From Methanobacterium bryantii (GTDB taxonomy: Archaea > Methanobacteriota > Methanobacteria > Methanobacteriales > Methanobacteriaceae): a stretch of 64,000 nt of DNA. A program made the position numbers and the translations under genes. Below the pieces are notes generated by a model, which was not told the DNA's origin, searched no databases, and saw only the letters and a program-made list of their open reading frames with translations. The stretch is taken from assembly GCF_002287175.1 (NCBI RefSeq), contig NZ_LMVM01000001.1, forward strand, positions 1-64,000, given 5' to 3'. Below, one piece after another: positions 1 to 9,636 of the stretch (position 1 is the first letter of the stretch; the number at the start of each line of letters is the position of its first letter).

Positions 1-157
1 TACTATAATGTCTTTTATGGGAAGCTTGAAACGTTGCCGGCCACTCTCATATTTATAAACTCGTTTTTTTTGTAATTAATTAAAAAATTTTTTAATAATA
101 ATTAAGTTCTTTTTAAATTAATTTTATTCAATTTAATAATAATTTTACAAAAATGAA

Positions 158-381
158 CTTTTGTATGGGATGTGAGTCCCAACCAAAAGCTTATCTTAAC
201 AAATTACAAATTAGTTAATGTCATATCATTATTTTGACTGGTGCCTACGGTCCTCTTATGAGGTTGGCTAAGCCTTCTATGATTAGGAGAAACCCAGTAC
301 TGGACAGACTGCCTGCTTCGAGGGTTGCTCGGGGAGGAAAGGGTGAACTACCTGTGAACCAGTGAGTTAGTATGCAGGCAA
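158..381 (+). ncRNA. candidate structured non-coding RNA
   Basis: No open frame fits this stretch, and bases 237-381 are clearly richer in G and C than the AT-rich surroundings, which in AT-rich archaea often marks an RNA gene. Base pairing seen by eye: a hairpin at 158-163/184-189 continuing into 166-170/177-181 (loop TGTGAG); CCTC-TTAT-GAGG at 252-263; CTTCGAG (316-322) with CTCGGGG (328-334, two G-U pairs); ACTGGT (237-242) with ACCAGT (358-363); and GCCTGC (311-316) with GCAGGC (374-379). The last two pairings cross, so both together would make a pseudoknot. I could not match it confidently to RNase P or SRP RNA, whose conserved blocks are not evident. Strand is assumed. The first 150 bases of the window show no gene I recognise. 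Confidence 0.4.
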
Positions 382-481
382 AATTACATTTATAATGGGT
401 CAGTATTCTTTTTTGGGAGTTTAATATTGATTTATTTATAATTCTGTTATTGTTTTAGAATAAATCATTTATTTTTAATTT

Positions 482-665
482 TTAGAAATTTTCTATCAAT
501 CTTTTAGCAAATGATAGAGATTTAACGCATTGCATGAAATGTTTTTGGATTAATCCTTTTATTTGATTTTCAGTTTCGATGAATAATGGTGATAATTTTC
601 TTTTAATAGTTTTCTAGATAAATTCGATGGGATTAAGGTTTAGTGAATATAGAAGTAGGGATGCA
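482..665 (-). pseudogene. IS630-type transposase C-terminal remnant
   Basis: Read on the minus strand, this stretch translates to a piece containing YSLNLNPIEF, closely resembling the PPYSPDLNPIEF block that ends the catalytic DDE domain of IS630/Tc1-type transposases. It is followed by a stop codon inside the frame, then KTIKRKLS and a helical tail ending at a normal stop (TAA, complement of 482-484). The in-frame stop and the lack of any readable N-terminal two thirds show a dead remnant. Upstream minus-strand sequence to about 1020 is full of stops, although fragments may belong to the same element. No terminal inverted repeats were found. Confidence 0.6.
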
Positions 666-1227
666 TTTAATATAAAAAATACAGTACAATAAAACCTAAT
701 TTTTAAGCTTTGTAAAGATCATTAATTTTGGGGGGAGTTAATCCCTGAATTTTATAAATTTTCTATAAGTTTTCAAAAATCTATCAAATATACATGTTAG
801 AATGTTTTTACCAGTAAATCTTTAAAAAATTGTCAATATTTTTTACTATAATTCATCTTTTTTTGTAGGTTATTTTGGTAACATTTGGTATACTTTTGGG
901 TGTAAATCTGGAATAACTACTTAAATTTAGCTCTACAACAGAAACGTGAAGCACATAAACCTAATTATTAAAAATCGGAACAAAAAGCAGGTTAAAATGA
1001 TATTCAGGGATATGGAGAGAGTATAAAAAAGTATCCCACCATCTTTGAATCTCTCAACAATAAACGAATAACGCAAGGTCGATACCTAACTTTTTAAAGT
1101 ATCAATTTAAAGATGCCGATTTTTTTTAACAATTACACATTGATCTTGATAAATTTTAGCAGTAAATTAACATTACATCTGAAAAAAAAAACTTTGAAAC
1201 AAAAAAAATCAAAAGAGGGCTTTTATT
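666..1227. other. gene-free AT-rich stretch
   Basis: No intact gene is seen. The left part may hold further decayed transposase sequence continuous with the remnant ending at 482. The right part is the upstream region of the Mur ligase gene, with a purine-rich run (AAAAGAGGG) about 11 bases before its ATG. Confidence 0.4.
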
Positions 1228-2742
1228 ATGAATTGTATAGTTATAGGTGCAGGTAACGCAGGACGTCCTGTTGCAAGAATTCTAAACCACATAGGCAATA
1301 AGGTAATGATTACAGACAGCAAAAATTTGAAAGAATTCCCGGAAAAGGTGCAGGAAACCCTCATAAAAATGGAAAAAGAGGGAGTGGAATTACAGCTTGG
1401 TCTGAACACCCCAGATTTTAGTGGTGTAGACTCAGTATATGTTTCACCTGTAATACCCAAGAAAGCCCCTGTTATGGAAGAAATAGCCCGTAAAATAGAA
1501 AACAAGGAATTAAAGTTAATTAGTCAGGAAGATGTATCAGATATAATCAATGATCTGATTGACATAGACATTATAGGAATAACAGGGACCGTTGGCAAAA
1601 CCAGCACCACCCATGCAATTTCTGAGATATTTAAAAATGCAGGGTACAATGTTTGGATGTGTTCCTCCAGAATGGGTAATCTTTTAAGTGAAACAATAAT
1701 TGACGGAATAATCAAAGGTCTTCCCCAGGAAAATGATATTGCAGTGCTTGAAATACCCCACGGAACTTTAGGTATAATGTTTAAGGTTCATCTTAAGGTG
1801 GCTGTGCTTACAAATATTTACATTGACCACCTTGATGAATTTGAGAACTCCATGGAAAAATATGCAGCTAGAAAGCGTATGATAAGCTGTTCGAGCGACT
1901 TACTGGTTGCTGGTGCACCCTGCAGGAAGTATATTGGGGACTTAAAGGATACAGTGTTCTACTGTTTTAATGAACCTGAATTCGATTCAGAGAGTGAAAA
2001 TGTTAAAGGATCTTACTCAGGTGATACTTCTAAAAAATCCGAAACTCCTGAACATGAAAATTCCAAATGCCATGTCTCAGGTTACTTTGAAGATGGCATA
2101 TTAGGATTGAATTATAACCTAGAAGGAGTTCCCCAGGTATCATGCAATGGATCTGGTGAACTTAAAACATCATTTAAACCCTTAGGATATTATCTTGAAA
2201 ACTCAATAGGTGCAGCTACAGCTGCTCTGTGTTATGGTTTAGATGAAAAATCCATTGAAAATGGTCTAAGCAAGTTTGATGGAGTTCCAGGACGCTTGGA
2301 ATATGTTGGAGATTATAAAGGAAGAGAGGTTTACCTTGATCCATCCCATGTGATTGAAGGGTTTATAAAAACTCTCAGTCTTTTTCCAGACCGGAATCTC
2401 ATTGTATTGGTAGAGAATTTTGATACAGCAAACTCCCGAGACAAGCAGAAACTCGGAGAAGTAGTTGCCAGATATGCAAATGTCATGATTTGCAGCGCAT
2501 ACAATGAAACAATGGGCAGATTGGATAGACATGTTATTCAGGAGACTTTTAAAGGAGTTGAAGATCCAAATATACTGAAAATTGGGGTTGATTATCTAAA
2601 AACTGCAGGAGAACTTTCAATTAAATATTCAAAACCCGGTGATGTTATAATACATGTGGGTCCCGGTGCCATAACTAGGTATGATAGTACTAAGTTCAAG
2701 ATGATGTCTGGAATAAAAGAAGGATGTAAAAAGTACGAATAA
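1228..2742 (+). CDS. Mur ligase family protein, candidate pseudomurein ligase
   Basis: ATP-dependent amide ligase of the MurC/MurD/MurE/MurF superfamily, 504 residues. The N-terminus is a Rossmann-like domain with GAGNAGRPVARIL, like the first domain of MurD. The central ATP-binding P-loop is GITGTVGKTSTT (residues 117-128, Lys124), followed by the typical NIYIDHLDEFENS segment, and a C-terminal ligase domain begins with DGVPGRLEYVG. Residues about 255-285 are a Ser/Glu/Lys-rich insert that looks like a flexible surface loop. In Methanobacteriales such proteins are thought to build the pseudomurein peptide; other methanogen Mur ligases act in coenzyme F430 synthesis, so the exact substrate is not decided here. 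It stands alone, not in an operon. Confidence 0.8.
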   Translation: MNCIVIGAGNAGRPVARILNHIGNKVMITDSKNLKEFPEKVQETLIKMEKEGVELQLGLNTPDFSGVDSVYVSPVIPKKAPVMEEIARKIENKELKLISQEDVSDIINDLIDIDIIGITGTVGKTSTTHAISEIFKNAGYNVWMCSSRMGNLLSETIIDGIIKGLPQENDIAVLEIPHGTLGIMFKVHLKVAVLTNIYIDHLDEFENSMEKYAARKRMISCSSDLLVAGAPCRKYIGDLKDTVFYCFNEPEFDSESENVKGSYSGDTSKKSETPEHENSKCHVSGYFEDGILGLNYNLEGVPQVSCNGSGELKTSFKPLGYYLENSIGAATAALCYGLDEKSIENGLSKFDGVPGRLEYVGDYKGREVYLDPSHVIEGFIKTLSLFPDRNLIVLVENFDTANSRDKQKLGEVVARYANVMICSAYNETMGRLDRHVIQETFKGVEDPNILKIGVDYLKTAGELSIKYSKPGDVIIHVGPGAITRYDSTKFKMMSGIKEGCKKYE

Positions 2743-3086
2743 AACTGTAGAACCCTGAAAAACACGAAAAATAAAACACATCAGGTAAAAGCAAAGAATC
2801 GCCGGAAAAATGACCATTTCATGAGAGTACCTGCGGAGTTGTGGTCATCTGTGGAGTGGTTGGAGAGTCATATGCTCTATTTTTCACAGGATTATTCTAT
2901 TTTGGTATTATCTTTGAGAAACTGGAGAGACGTAATGGGAGTTTTACATATTTTCTATTAGATAAAATATTATTTGGTTATCAATTTAATTTATCAAAAA
3001 CTAATTAGATTGTAGAAATGTGATGGCAAAATTGCTTAACTTTTATTTTTAAATTAAAAAAAAGTTTTGGATAGTTTTTAAGTTAA
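2743..3086. other. intergenic region, convergent genes
   Basis: The stretch lies between the 3' ends of the Mur ligase gene and the MTH865-like gene. I see no gene, no strong hairpin and no repeat; T-rich and A-rich runs near 3045-3066 could serve as terminators. Confidence 0.4.
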
Positions 3087-3338
3087 TTACATTATTCCGC
3101 CGCGCCTTATTCTTTTAATTACTACATGTGCTACATCTTCTGCATTGTTAAATGGAAAGTCTTCTTCTACAAGCGAAGTTATAGCATCTTCTACTGTTAT
3201 TTCAAATCCCGGAGCTCTGCACACTCCTCCTCTACCGTGAGGAAATGATTCCATAAGTTTATTATAGTTATTTATTGGGAAGTCTGCTCCTTTTAATGCA
3301 TTAACAATTCTATCATGTAATTCTTCATCAATACCCAT
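3087..3338 (-). CDS. MTH865-like small protein
   Basis: An 83-residue protein that I recognise as the MTH865-like family, a small all-helical fold found mainly in methanogens and of unknown function. Visible landmarks are the N-terminal helix with ELHDRIVNALKGADFPI, a central Gly/Arg-rich HGRGGVCRAPG, and a second, similar helix pair ending DFPFNNAEDVAHVVIKR; the repeated DFPxNN pattern in each half suggests an internal duplication. The minus-strand start (ATG at 3338) is preceded by a GGAGG-type ribosome binding site. Not obviously in an operon. Confidence 0.75.
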   Translation of the reverse strand: MGIDEELHDRIVNALKGADFPINNYNKLMESFPHGRGGVCRAPGFEITVEDAITSLVEEDFPFNNAEDVAHVVIKRIRRGGIM

Positions 3339-3717
3339 TATTCAACCTCCGTCATTGTACTAATAATTATGATTTGTAATAAATATAAATTTAATTGTAA
3401 TAATTTTATTGATGTGATGTAAAAATTTCTTTTAAAATGTAAAATTAAACTTTTTAACGTGTTTACAAGTTAGGTCAATTTTAAGGTCATTTGTAGTTTC
3501 TTTTTATAGTTCTAATCAGGGTAATATATCACTTTAAATGCTGTAATTATTACTTTAAATTCATAAAGAATCGCTTATTTTGTATTAAAAACCTGCAGGA
3601 TACGATAAGTATTAGTACTTGTTTAATTACAGTCTAATTTTCTATCATTTTCATAAAATGAGTGTATATGTATAAACATTTGTGGAGAACTTTTGGTGAT
3701 ATTTATCGTTTTGTTTA
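3339..3717. other. divergent promoter region
   Basis: This AT-rich stretch separates two divergently read genes, so it should hold both promoters. Many TATA-like runs make the assignment ambiguous. No gene or clear inverted repeat was seen. Confidence 0.35.
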
Positions 3718-6069
3718 ATGGGGGCGGGGTATGTGAGTTCTGATATTCTTGTAGTTGAGGATGAACATATCATTGCAATGGATATAAAGTTAAAATTAGA
3801 AGATTATGGCTACAGGGTGTTTGGTATAGTTTCAGACGGGGAAGATGCTGTTAAACTTGCTGCAGAACTTAGGCCGGATATTGTTTTAATGGATATTTTT
3901 TTAAAAGGAGATATTGATGGTATTGTTGCTGCTAAGAGCATACTGGCATTAGAAATACCGGTTATTTACTTAACTGCTCACTCAGATAAAGTTACTCTCT
4001 CTCGAGCCACGGAAAATCCTGCTTCAGGGTATCTTGTAAAGCCTTTTGAACCCCAAAAACTTTACAACACCATAGAGGTTACCCTTGAGAGGCACAGGAA
4101 ATATCTGGAAGAAATTGACGAAATTGAAAATCCAACTCATGGATCCAGAAACGGTAAAGTAGGGGTATACATGGATGGGGAACGTCCAAGAGCATGTACT
4201 TTAATTCCTGAATTACTGGATCCTGCATCCCCTCAACAGGAAAATTTCAAGGGTGAAATTATATATGATGGGGATAAAATTGTTCAAACTCCTGTTGATG
4301 CAGTCAGGGATGATCTAAAGCCTGTTGTACTGGTAGTGGAAGATGAAGAGATAACTGCACTTGATATAAAGTTCAGACTTGAGAAACTTGGTTACTGCGT
4401 ACCTGAAACTGTTAGATCAGGAGAGTTAGCTGTTCAAAAAGCATGTAATGTCCAACCCGACTTGATACTTATGGACATAGTGCTTGATGGGGAAATGGAT
4501 GGTATTGAAGCTGCTGAAACATTAATGGAACTGGATATTCCGGTTATATATCTTACTGCATATGCAGATGCTGAGACAGTTAAACGGGCCAGGAAAACAT
4601 CTCCCTATGGATACCTGGTAAAACCTTTTGAAGATGCGGAGCTTTATACAACAGTTGAAATGGCACTTAGTAAGCACAGGAGCGACGTGGAAAACGTTAC
4701 AAAATTCCAAAATAAAATAAGGGAGAAATCTGATGAGCTTAAAATAGAAAAAACGGGAGTTTTCTTTGTCTCTGCGGTGACTATTTCACTTGCTGCATAC
4801 GGCATGTTAACCCGGAGTATGACGTGGCTTGAATATCTTCTGTTTATACCTGCAATGTATGGTGTCCTGCTTGCAGTGGTTAGTCTCAAAAAACAGAGCC
4901 CTGCAGTAGCTTTTGACGAGATGCCCTTTGTGAGCATAATGATCCCCGCACATAACGAGGAATTTACAATAGCTAGATGTGTTAAAAGCCTTGCACAACT
5001 TGATTATTATCTTGAAGATAAGCGGAACTACGAAATAATTGTTATAAATGATGGTTCCACTGATAACACTGCAGATGTACTGAGAGAGCTCAAAAAAGAG
5101 TTCAAATTTATGAAGATTGTAACTAGAAAACCACCCCGCTCTGGAAAAGGTAAAGGTTATGTCCTTAATGATGGTTTAGAGTTATGCAATGGTGAAATAA
5201 TAGCAGTTTTCGATGCAGATGCTCGTATTGGACCTGATTTTTTGAAGACAATAATACCTTACCTGAACGAGGATGGTGTTGAAGGTGTACAGGCAAGGGT
5301 TAGGATGTACAATAGTAATGAGAACCTTTTAACAGCTATGCAGGAGGTTGAATTTGCTATATTTGGAAATGTGATACTCCGGGCAAAGGATATAATGGGT
5401 AAAAATGCATTTTTAGGGGGCAACGGCCAGATAGCCACAAAGAAAGCTATAAAAGAGATCGGAGGATGGGATGGATTTGCAGTCACAGAAGACCTGAATA
5501 TGAGTGTTAAACTCATTATGAACGGTTATAAAATTCGCTACTGTGGAGAAGCTGTTGTCTATCAGGAAGCCGTCCCCAAATGGGATCTTTTCTTTAGACA
5601 GAGAATAAGGTGGGCGACAGGAAATCTTGAAACGCTGTTTGTTTATCTTACAAAAATAATGAATGCACCTATTCCTTTTTATAAGAAAATAAATGCCATA
5701 GAACAGCTTTTCTTCCTCCTGCTTATTGCATTTGTAATGGTAGGTTATGTGGTTGTTATACTTCAGATAGGGAATATTATGCAGTTCCATTTCGGTGCTC
5801 CAGTTGTTATAGGTGTCTTATCAACTTTTGCGTTTTTCCCATCGTTGTTCATAGGTCTATATCGGGAAAAAGCACTTCCACATGTTATAATTTATAGATC
5901 TATAGAATACTGGGCTTATTGTCTGTACCTTTTACCTTTATTCTTCGCGGCTTTTGCAGGGATGATCACGCGAAAAGAAAGGCACTGGGCAAAAACTCAT
6001 CACAGTGGCTATGAAGATATGGATGAAGATATAATAAGTGGTTCTCAAACTGATTCAGAAATAGTTTAG
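3718..6069 (+). CDS. double receiver-domain / family 2 glycosyltransferase fusion
   Basis: A membrane glycosyltransferase fused to two response-regulator receivers, 783 residues. Receiver 1 (about 9-125) has Asp15, phosphoacceptor Asp59, Thr86 and Lys108. Receiver 2 (about 202-320) repeats the pattern with phosphoacceptor Asp253. Two hydrophobic segments follow (about 345-385), then a GT2 catalytic domain from residue 405 with NDGSTD, DADA, TEDLN and a QRIRW motif, as in processive beta-glycan synthases, and three or more C-terminal membrane segments. I infer exopolysaccharide synthesis gated by phosphorylation from histidine kinases. GTG at 3733 is an alternative start: the G-rich run just before it could be its ribosome binding site, whereas none precedes 3718. 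No kinase is adjacent; two PAS kinases lie 4-10 kb downstream. Confidence 0.88.
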   Translation: MGAGYVSSDILVVEDEHIIAMDIKLKLEDYGYRVFGIVSDGEDAVKLAAELRPDIVLMDIFLKGDIDGIVAAKSILALEIPVIYLTAHSDKVTLSRATENPASGYLVKPFEPQKLYNTIEVTLERHRKYLEEIDEIENPTHGSRNGKVGVYMDGERPRACTLIPELLDPASPQQENFKGEIIYDGDKIVQTPVDAVRDDLKPVVLVVEDEEITALDIKFRLEKLGYCVPETVRSGELAVQKACNVQPDLILMDIVLDGEMDGIEAAETLMELDIPVIYLTAYADAETVKRARKTSPYGYLVKPFEDAELYTTVEMALSKHRSDVENVTKFQNKIREKSDELKIEKTGVFFVSAVTISLAAYGMLTRSMTWLEYLLFIPAMYGVLLAVVSLKKQSPAVAFDEMPFVSIMIPAHNEEFTIARCVKSLAQLDYYLEDKRNYEIIVINDGSTDNTADVLRELKKEFKFMKIVTRKPPRSGKGKGYVLNDGLELCNGEIIAVFDADARIGPDFLKTIIPYLNEDGVEGVQARVRMYNSNENLLTAMQEVEFAIFGNVILRAKDIMGKNAFLGGNGQIATKKAIKEIGGWDGFAVTEDLNMSVKLIMNGYKIRYCGEAVVYQEAVPKWDLFFRQRIRWATGNLETLFVYLTKIMNAPIPFYKKINAIEQLFFLLLIAFVMVGYVVVILQIGNIMQFHFGAPVVIGVLSTFAFFPSLFIGLYREKALPHVIIYRSIEYWAYCLYLLPLFFAAFAGMITRKERHWAKTHHSGYEDMDEDIISGSQTDSEIV

Positions 6070-6266
6070 TACAAAAAGGAGTAATTTTCTGGTAGGCAAA
6101 AAGAATCAATTAGAACTTTTACAAATAATGCATGGCAGTTTTCATAAAATTTTCTATGCATTCAAAACTTTACGTATTCATCGTCTTGTGCCAATTACTC
6201 TGCCAGTGAAGGTTCCTGTTGTAATCTGAGAATTATGGCCTGGAAAAGAGATCCATGTACATAAAT

Positions 6267-8162
6267 TTAAAATTTCTCCAGTATCTGACCATAAATATCT
6301 TTCATCTTTCCATCAGACTTCTGGTAAATCATTCTAAGGATAAGTTCTGGAGTACTTTTTGCAAGATAGTTCATTCTAGGAGTCCTGTCTACAATTAAAT
6401 TGTAGTTATCATCAAGGCCTTTTGCCTCAATTCCGTCAACCCTGACTTCAATATATTTCATTATTTCATGTGCCATATGGGTTACAATGACTGCATACGA
6501 ATTAGAATCTTTTATTAAGTCTATAAAGCTTGCAATTATTTTAACTGCAGCCTCAAGTTCTGTAATTGCTTCCAGTTCGTCAAGTAAAACCAGTTTATGT
6601 GTATCTGTAATTACAACGGGCATGAATGTGTTGAGGAATGACTCAAATGCCCCTGCATCAAGAGATCTTTTCTTTGAGAAGAAATATACTTCATCAACAA
6701 GTTTAACTGTAGCTTCTTCTGCACAGACTGGGAGCCCCATCTGTGCCATTATGGAAATCTGGGCAAGGGTTTCAAGGAGTGTTGTTTTACCTCCACTGTT
6801 TGCCCCGGTTAAAAGTGCGACATTTTCGGGAGTTTTCAGGAAGTAATCAATCTTTTGAATGTTGATTTCATTTTCAAGTGCTAAGTTGAGGTGTATTCCA
6901 CCTTTAAAGTTGAACTCATCTCCGATCTGCGGTGCATTTAAATTGTAATAGTATGCAAAACATCCCAGTGCAAACTCATAATCGAATTCCAGAATTTCCT
7001 GAATTTCTGCTTCAATCCCTTCTTTAAGGGTGGAGAGTCGTGATGCAGCTTTTACTTTTTTATCGAATGTATTGATGTGCTGTCTTGCAATTTCCTGTTT
7101 TTTAACTCTTTCAAGTTCTTGTTCATCAATTTCGATGGGGTATTTTTGAATAAATGGGTCAAATGAACATCCAGTTTTATCCTTAATTTCATCTTTGGCT
7201 TCTTTTATCACTTCATCAAATATGCTCTGTATTTTGGCAGGCATTCCTTCATTCATAAGGGCTAAAACTTCATCTCCTTTAAGATCAACCTGTTTAATAC
7301 TTTCAGCGAGCTTTTCATCGGCTTTTTTCTTTGCATCTTCGACGCTTGCATCAAATATGCTTTCATCAACTTTAGCTGATTCGAGAGAGTCAAGAATTTC
7401 TATAACTTCTCCAATCGCTGATTTTCGCCCTAAGATATTTTTAATTTCCAAAACATTGCAAAGAAGCTCGTAATTTGTGTGGTAATATGAAAGGATAGTT
7501 TCAGGGACAATTTCATAGTCTAAAGAATCACCAGTCACCATGGCAATGTTATAAGCATCATCAAGGTCTACTTGTCCAGTTGAGAATATATACACTACAA
7601 ATTCATAATCATCAAGAGTTTCTAACTCTTCTGCAGTGATAATTGTTGAATATTTGTGCAGATCTAGATCCATAAGCCTGTTATAATCTTCTTTGGACTC
7701 TACAAGTATGGCTCTTGATGGATCATATTTTGGTTTGTTTTTTCCAGATGGATTTACTTTTTTAAGCAGGTTACTGATTTCATTTACTGGAAGTTTGGAT
7801 ACAGTTTCCTTTGCATTCATTACAAAATCTAGATTTTCCTGAATCTTTCCTGTATCATTTGTGGGGCTTATTAAAAGAACCCTGTTTTTTCCATATTTGG
7901 TACTCGCGTATTTAAGAATTCTGGCAATAATGTCATCATAGATCTGGATGACCTGTTCTGTCTTTAAAAACTCTTCCCTTGGATTGCCTAAAGCTTCATT
8001 TATTATTTCTATAGCTTTAGCCTGACTTACTCCATCGATTTCTGAAAGTTTATCAACTTCGAAGTTACTGATTGCTGTCTGTAGATCTGCCTCGCTGCCG
8101 AAGCTGTCAACAATTTTCTTTGCTAGTTTGTCACCGATGCCTTTGATTTTTGTAAGTTCCAC
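6267..8162 (-). CDS. MutS2-like DNA-binding ATPase with helix-hairpin-helix N-terminus
   Basis: A 631-residue MutS-superfamily ATPase. The first 60 residues hold two helix-hairpin-helix motifs (KIKGIGDKLAKKI and EIDGVSQAKAIEI), which bind DNA without sequence specificity. The C-terminal ATPase has Walker A TGANSGGKTTLLETL and Walker B VLLDELEAIT. The mismatch-recognition domain of MutS is missing, and so is the Smr nuclease tail of bacterial MutS2, so a role in recombination intermediates or structured DNA is more likely than classical mismatch repair. Archaeal versions of this layout are known but poorly characterised. Monocistronic on the minus strand. Confidence 0.82.
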   Translation of the reverse strand: MELTKIKGIGDKLAKKIVDSFGSEADLQTAISNFEVDKLSEIDGVSQAKAIEIINEALGNPREEFLKTEQVIQIYDDIIARILKYASTKYGKNRVLLISPTNDTGKIQENLDFVMNAKETVSKLPVNEISNLLKKVNPSGKNKPKYDPSRAILVESKEDYNRLMDLDLHKYSTIITAEELETLDDYEFVVYIFSTGQVDLDDAYNIAMVTGDSLDYEIVPETILSYYHTNYELLCNVLEIKNILGRKSAIGEVIEILDSLESAKVDESIFDASVEDAKKKADEKLAESIKQVDLKGDEVLALMNEGMPAKIQSIFDEVIKEAKDEIKDKTGCSFDPFIQKYPIEIDEQELERVKKQEIARQHINTFDKKVKAASRLSTLKEGIEAEIQEILEFDYEFALGCFAYYYNLNAPQIGDEFNFKGGIHLNLALENEINIQKIDYFLKTPENVALLTGANSGGKTTLLETLAQISIMAQMGLPVCAEEATVKLVDEVYFFSKKRSLDAGAFESFLNTFMPVVITDTHKLVLLDELEAITELEAAVKIIASFIDLIKDSNSYAVIVTHMAHEIMKYIEVRVDGIEAKGLDDNYNLIVDRTPRMNYLAKSTPELILRMIYQKSDGKMKDIYGQILEKF

Positions 8163-8631
8163 CTTTTATCACCATTAGGGCACAATTATTTGATTATTTT
8201 GATTTATAAATAATTTTGACGTTAAAATATTCAGTTTGAAACTTTAGATAAATTTCAATTTTTTTTTATTATTAATAATTATTTTCAATATATAAACGTA
8301 TAGCTTAAATATAGTTGGGTAGCATGTGAAAACTAATAGTTTTCAAGCATTTGGTAACTGATAATTGAATTTAAATTAATAAGTACCTATTTCAAAAATA
8401 GTTTAGAAAATTTGAATAAAAAATGAGAAATATTCATGGTTCTACTATTAATTTTAAACTTAATTTAGAAAATTTATACATTTATTTTCATATTGTACTT
8501 ATATATGTGATTTATTTTAATATAGTTAGTTGTTACATTAAGTACACATGGTATTAAAGTTTTTAAAACGTAAAGTATAATCCTCTTAAAAATAAAGTTA
8601 GGATATAGTTTGATTATGAAGGAATAAATTT
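8163..8631. other. AT-rich divergent intergenic region
   Basis: It separates the minus-strand MutS2-like gene from the plus-strand TauE/SafE gene and must hold both promoters. No further gene, hairpin or repeat was recognised. Confidence 0.35.
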
Positions 8632-9441
8632 ATGGATCCCACTATTTTTTATATTATAATTCTTGCAATCACAGGAGCAGGGATAGGGTTTGCATCAGGC
8701 CTTCTTGGAATTGGGGGAGGTTTTATAATGGTCCCGGTTCAATACTGGCTTTTTATATCTATTGGTGTTGATCCTACGCTTGCTATAAGGATGTCTTTAG
8801 GTACAAGCCTCGCGGTTATACTCCCAACAGCTATAAGCGGCGCATATGGGCATTACCGTCGAAATGCGGTTTTAATCAAACCGATGGCACTTTTAGCTGT
8901 TACTGGAAGTATTGGTGGTATTTTGGGAGGGACTATTGCTTCTCATGTGCCTGGAGATATTCTTAAACTCCTTTTTGGGGTCACAGCTTTGGTGGTCGCT
9001 GTTAGAATGCTTCTTTATAAATCTCCAGAGGTTAAAAAAGAGCCAAAAGCGGATAATATTTATTTTATTGCCGGCGGATTCATTGTTGGAATAATGTCCG
9101 GGCTTCTAGGAGTTGGCGGGGGATTTATTATAGTCCCATTCCTTGTAATTGCCATGGGATATGACATACATAAATCAATTGGGACTTCCACAGCGGTTAT
9201 AATATTTACATCTATAGGAGGAATTATCTCTTATATCTTTAATGGGCTGGGCGTACCTGGATTACCTCAATATTCTTTAGGTTATATTAACCTTCTCCAG
9301 TTTATTATCCTGGCAGTTGCAAGTATCCCCATGGCTCAATTGGGAGTTAAGGCAGCACATAAACTTCCTGCAGATAAACTGAATTATATATTCATAGCGC
9401 TGCTGATTTATGTAGGTTTGAATATGGTGGGGATTATTTAA
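8632..9441 (+). CDS. TauE/SafE (TSUP) family membrane exporter
   Basis: A 269-residue integral membrane protein of the sulfite exporter TauE/SafE family, which moves small sulfur-containing or carboxylate anions across the membrane. The two halves repeat the family signature: GLLGIGGGF at about residues 24-32 and GLLGVGGGF at about 160-168, each followed by the P-x-x-x hydrophobic helix and a GTS motif (SLGTSLAV, SIGTSTAV). About eight hydrophobic segments can be counted. Substrate unknown. It stands alone, with no sulfur-metabolism gene next to it. Confidence 0.85.
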   Translation: MDPTIFYIIILAITGAGIGFASGLLGIGGGFIMVPVQYWLFISIGVDPTLAIRMSLGTSLAVILPTAISGAYGHYRRNAVLIKPMALLAVTGSIGGILGGTIASHVPGDILKLLFGVTALVVAVRMLLYKSPEVKKEPKADNIYFIAGGFIVGIMSGLLGVGGGFIIVPFLVIAMGYDIHKSIGTSTAVIIFTSIGGIISYIFNGLGVPGLPQYSLGYINLLQFIILAVASIPMAQLGVKAAHKLPADKLNYIFIALLIYVGLNMVGII

Positions 9442-9636
9442 GGCCTGCAATTACAATCTTTCTTCAACTATTTGATTAATAACACTGTCCATAGTTGAAA
9501 TTACAGCCTCAGAGGTACAGCAGTTTGGATTATAAAATATATGTATTAAGTAGGGACTACTTTTTATGTTAAATGATTTATTTTAGTAATTACCATATTA
9601 CAATATAATTTAAAATTTAAGGAGGGGTACTGTCCT

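Noticed and set aside
237..363. tRNA, RNase P RNA or SRP RNA in the structured stretch
   Set aside because: No T-loop or acceptor pattern, no GGAGGAAAGUCC block and no SRP GGAAG/GCAG loop pair could be found, so it is reported only as an unassigned candidate.
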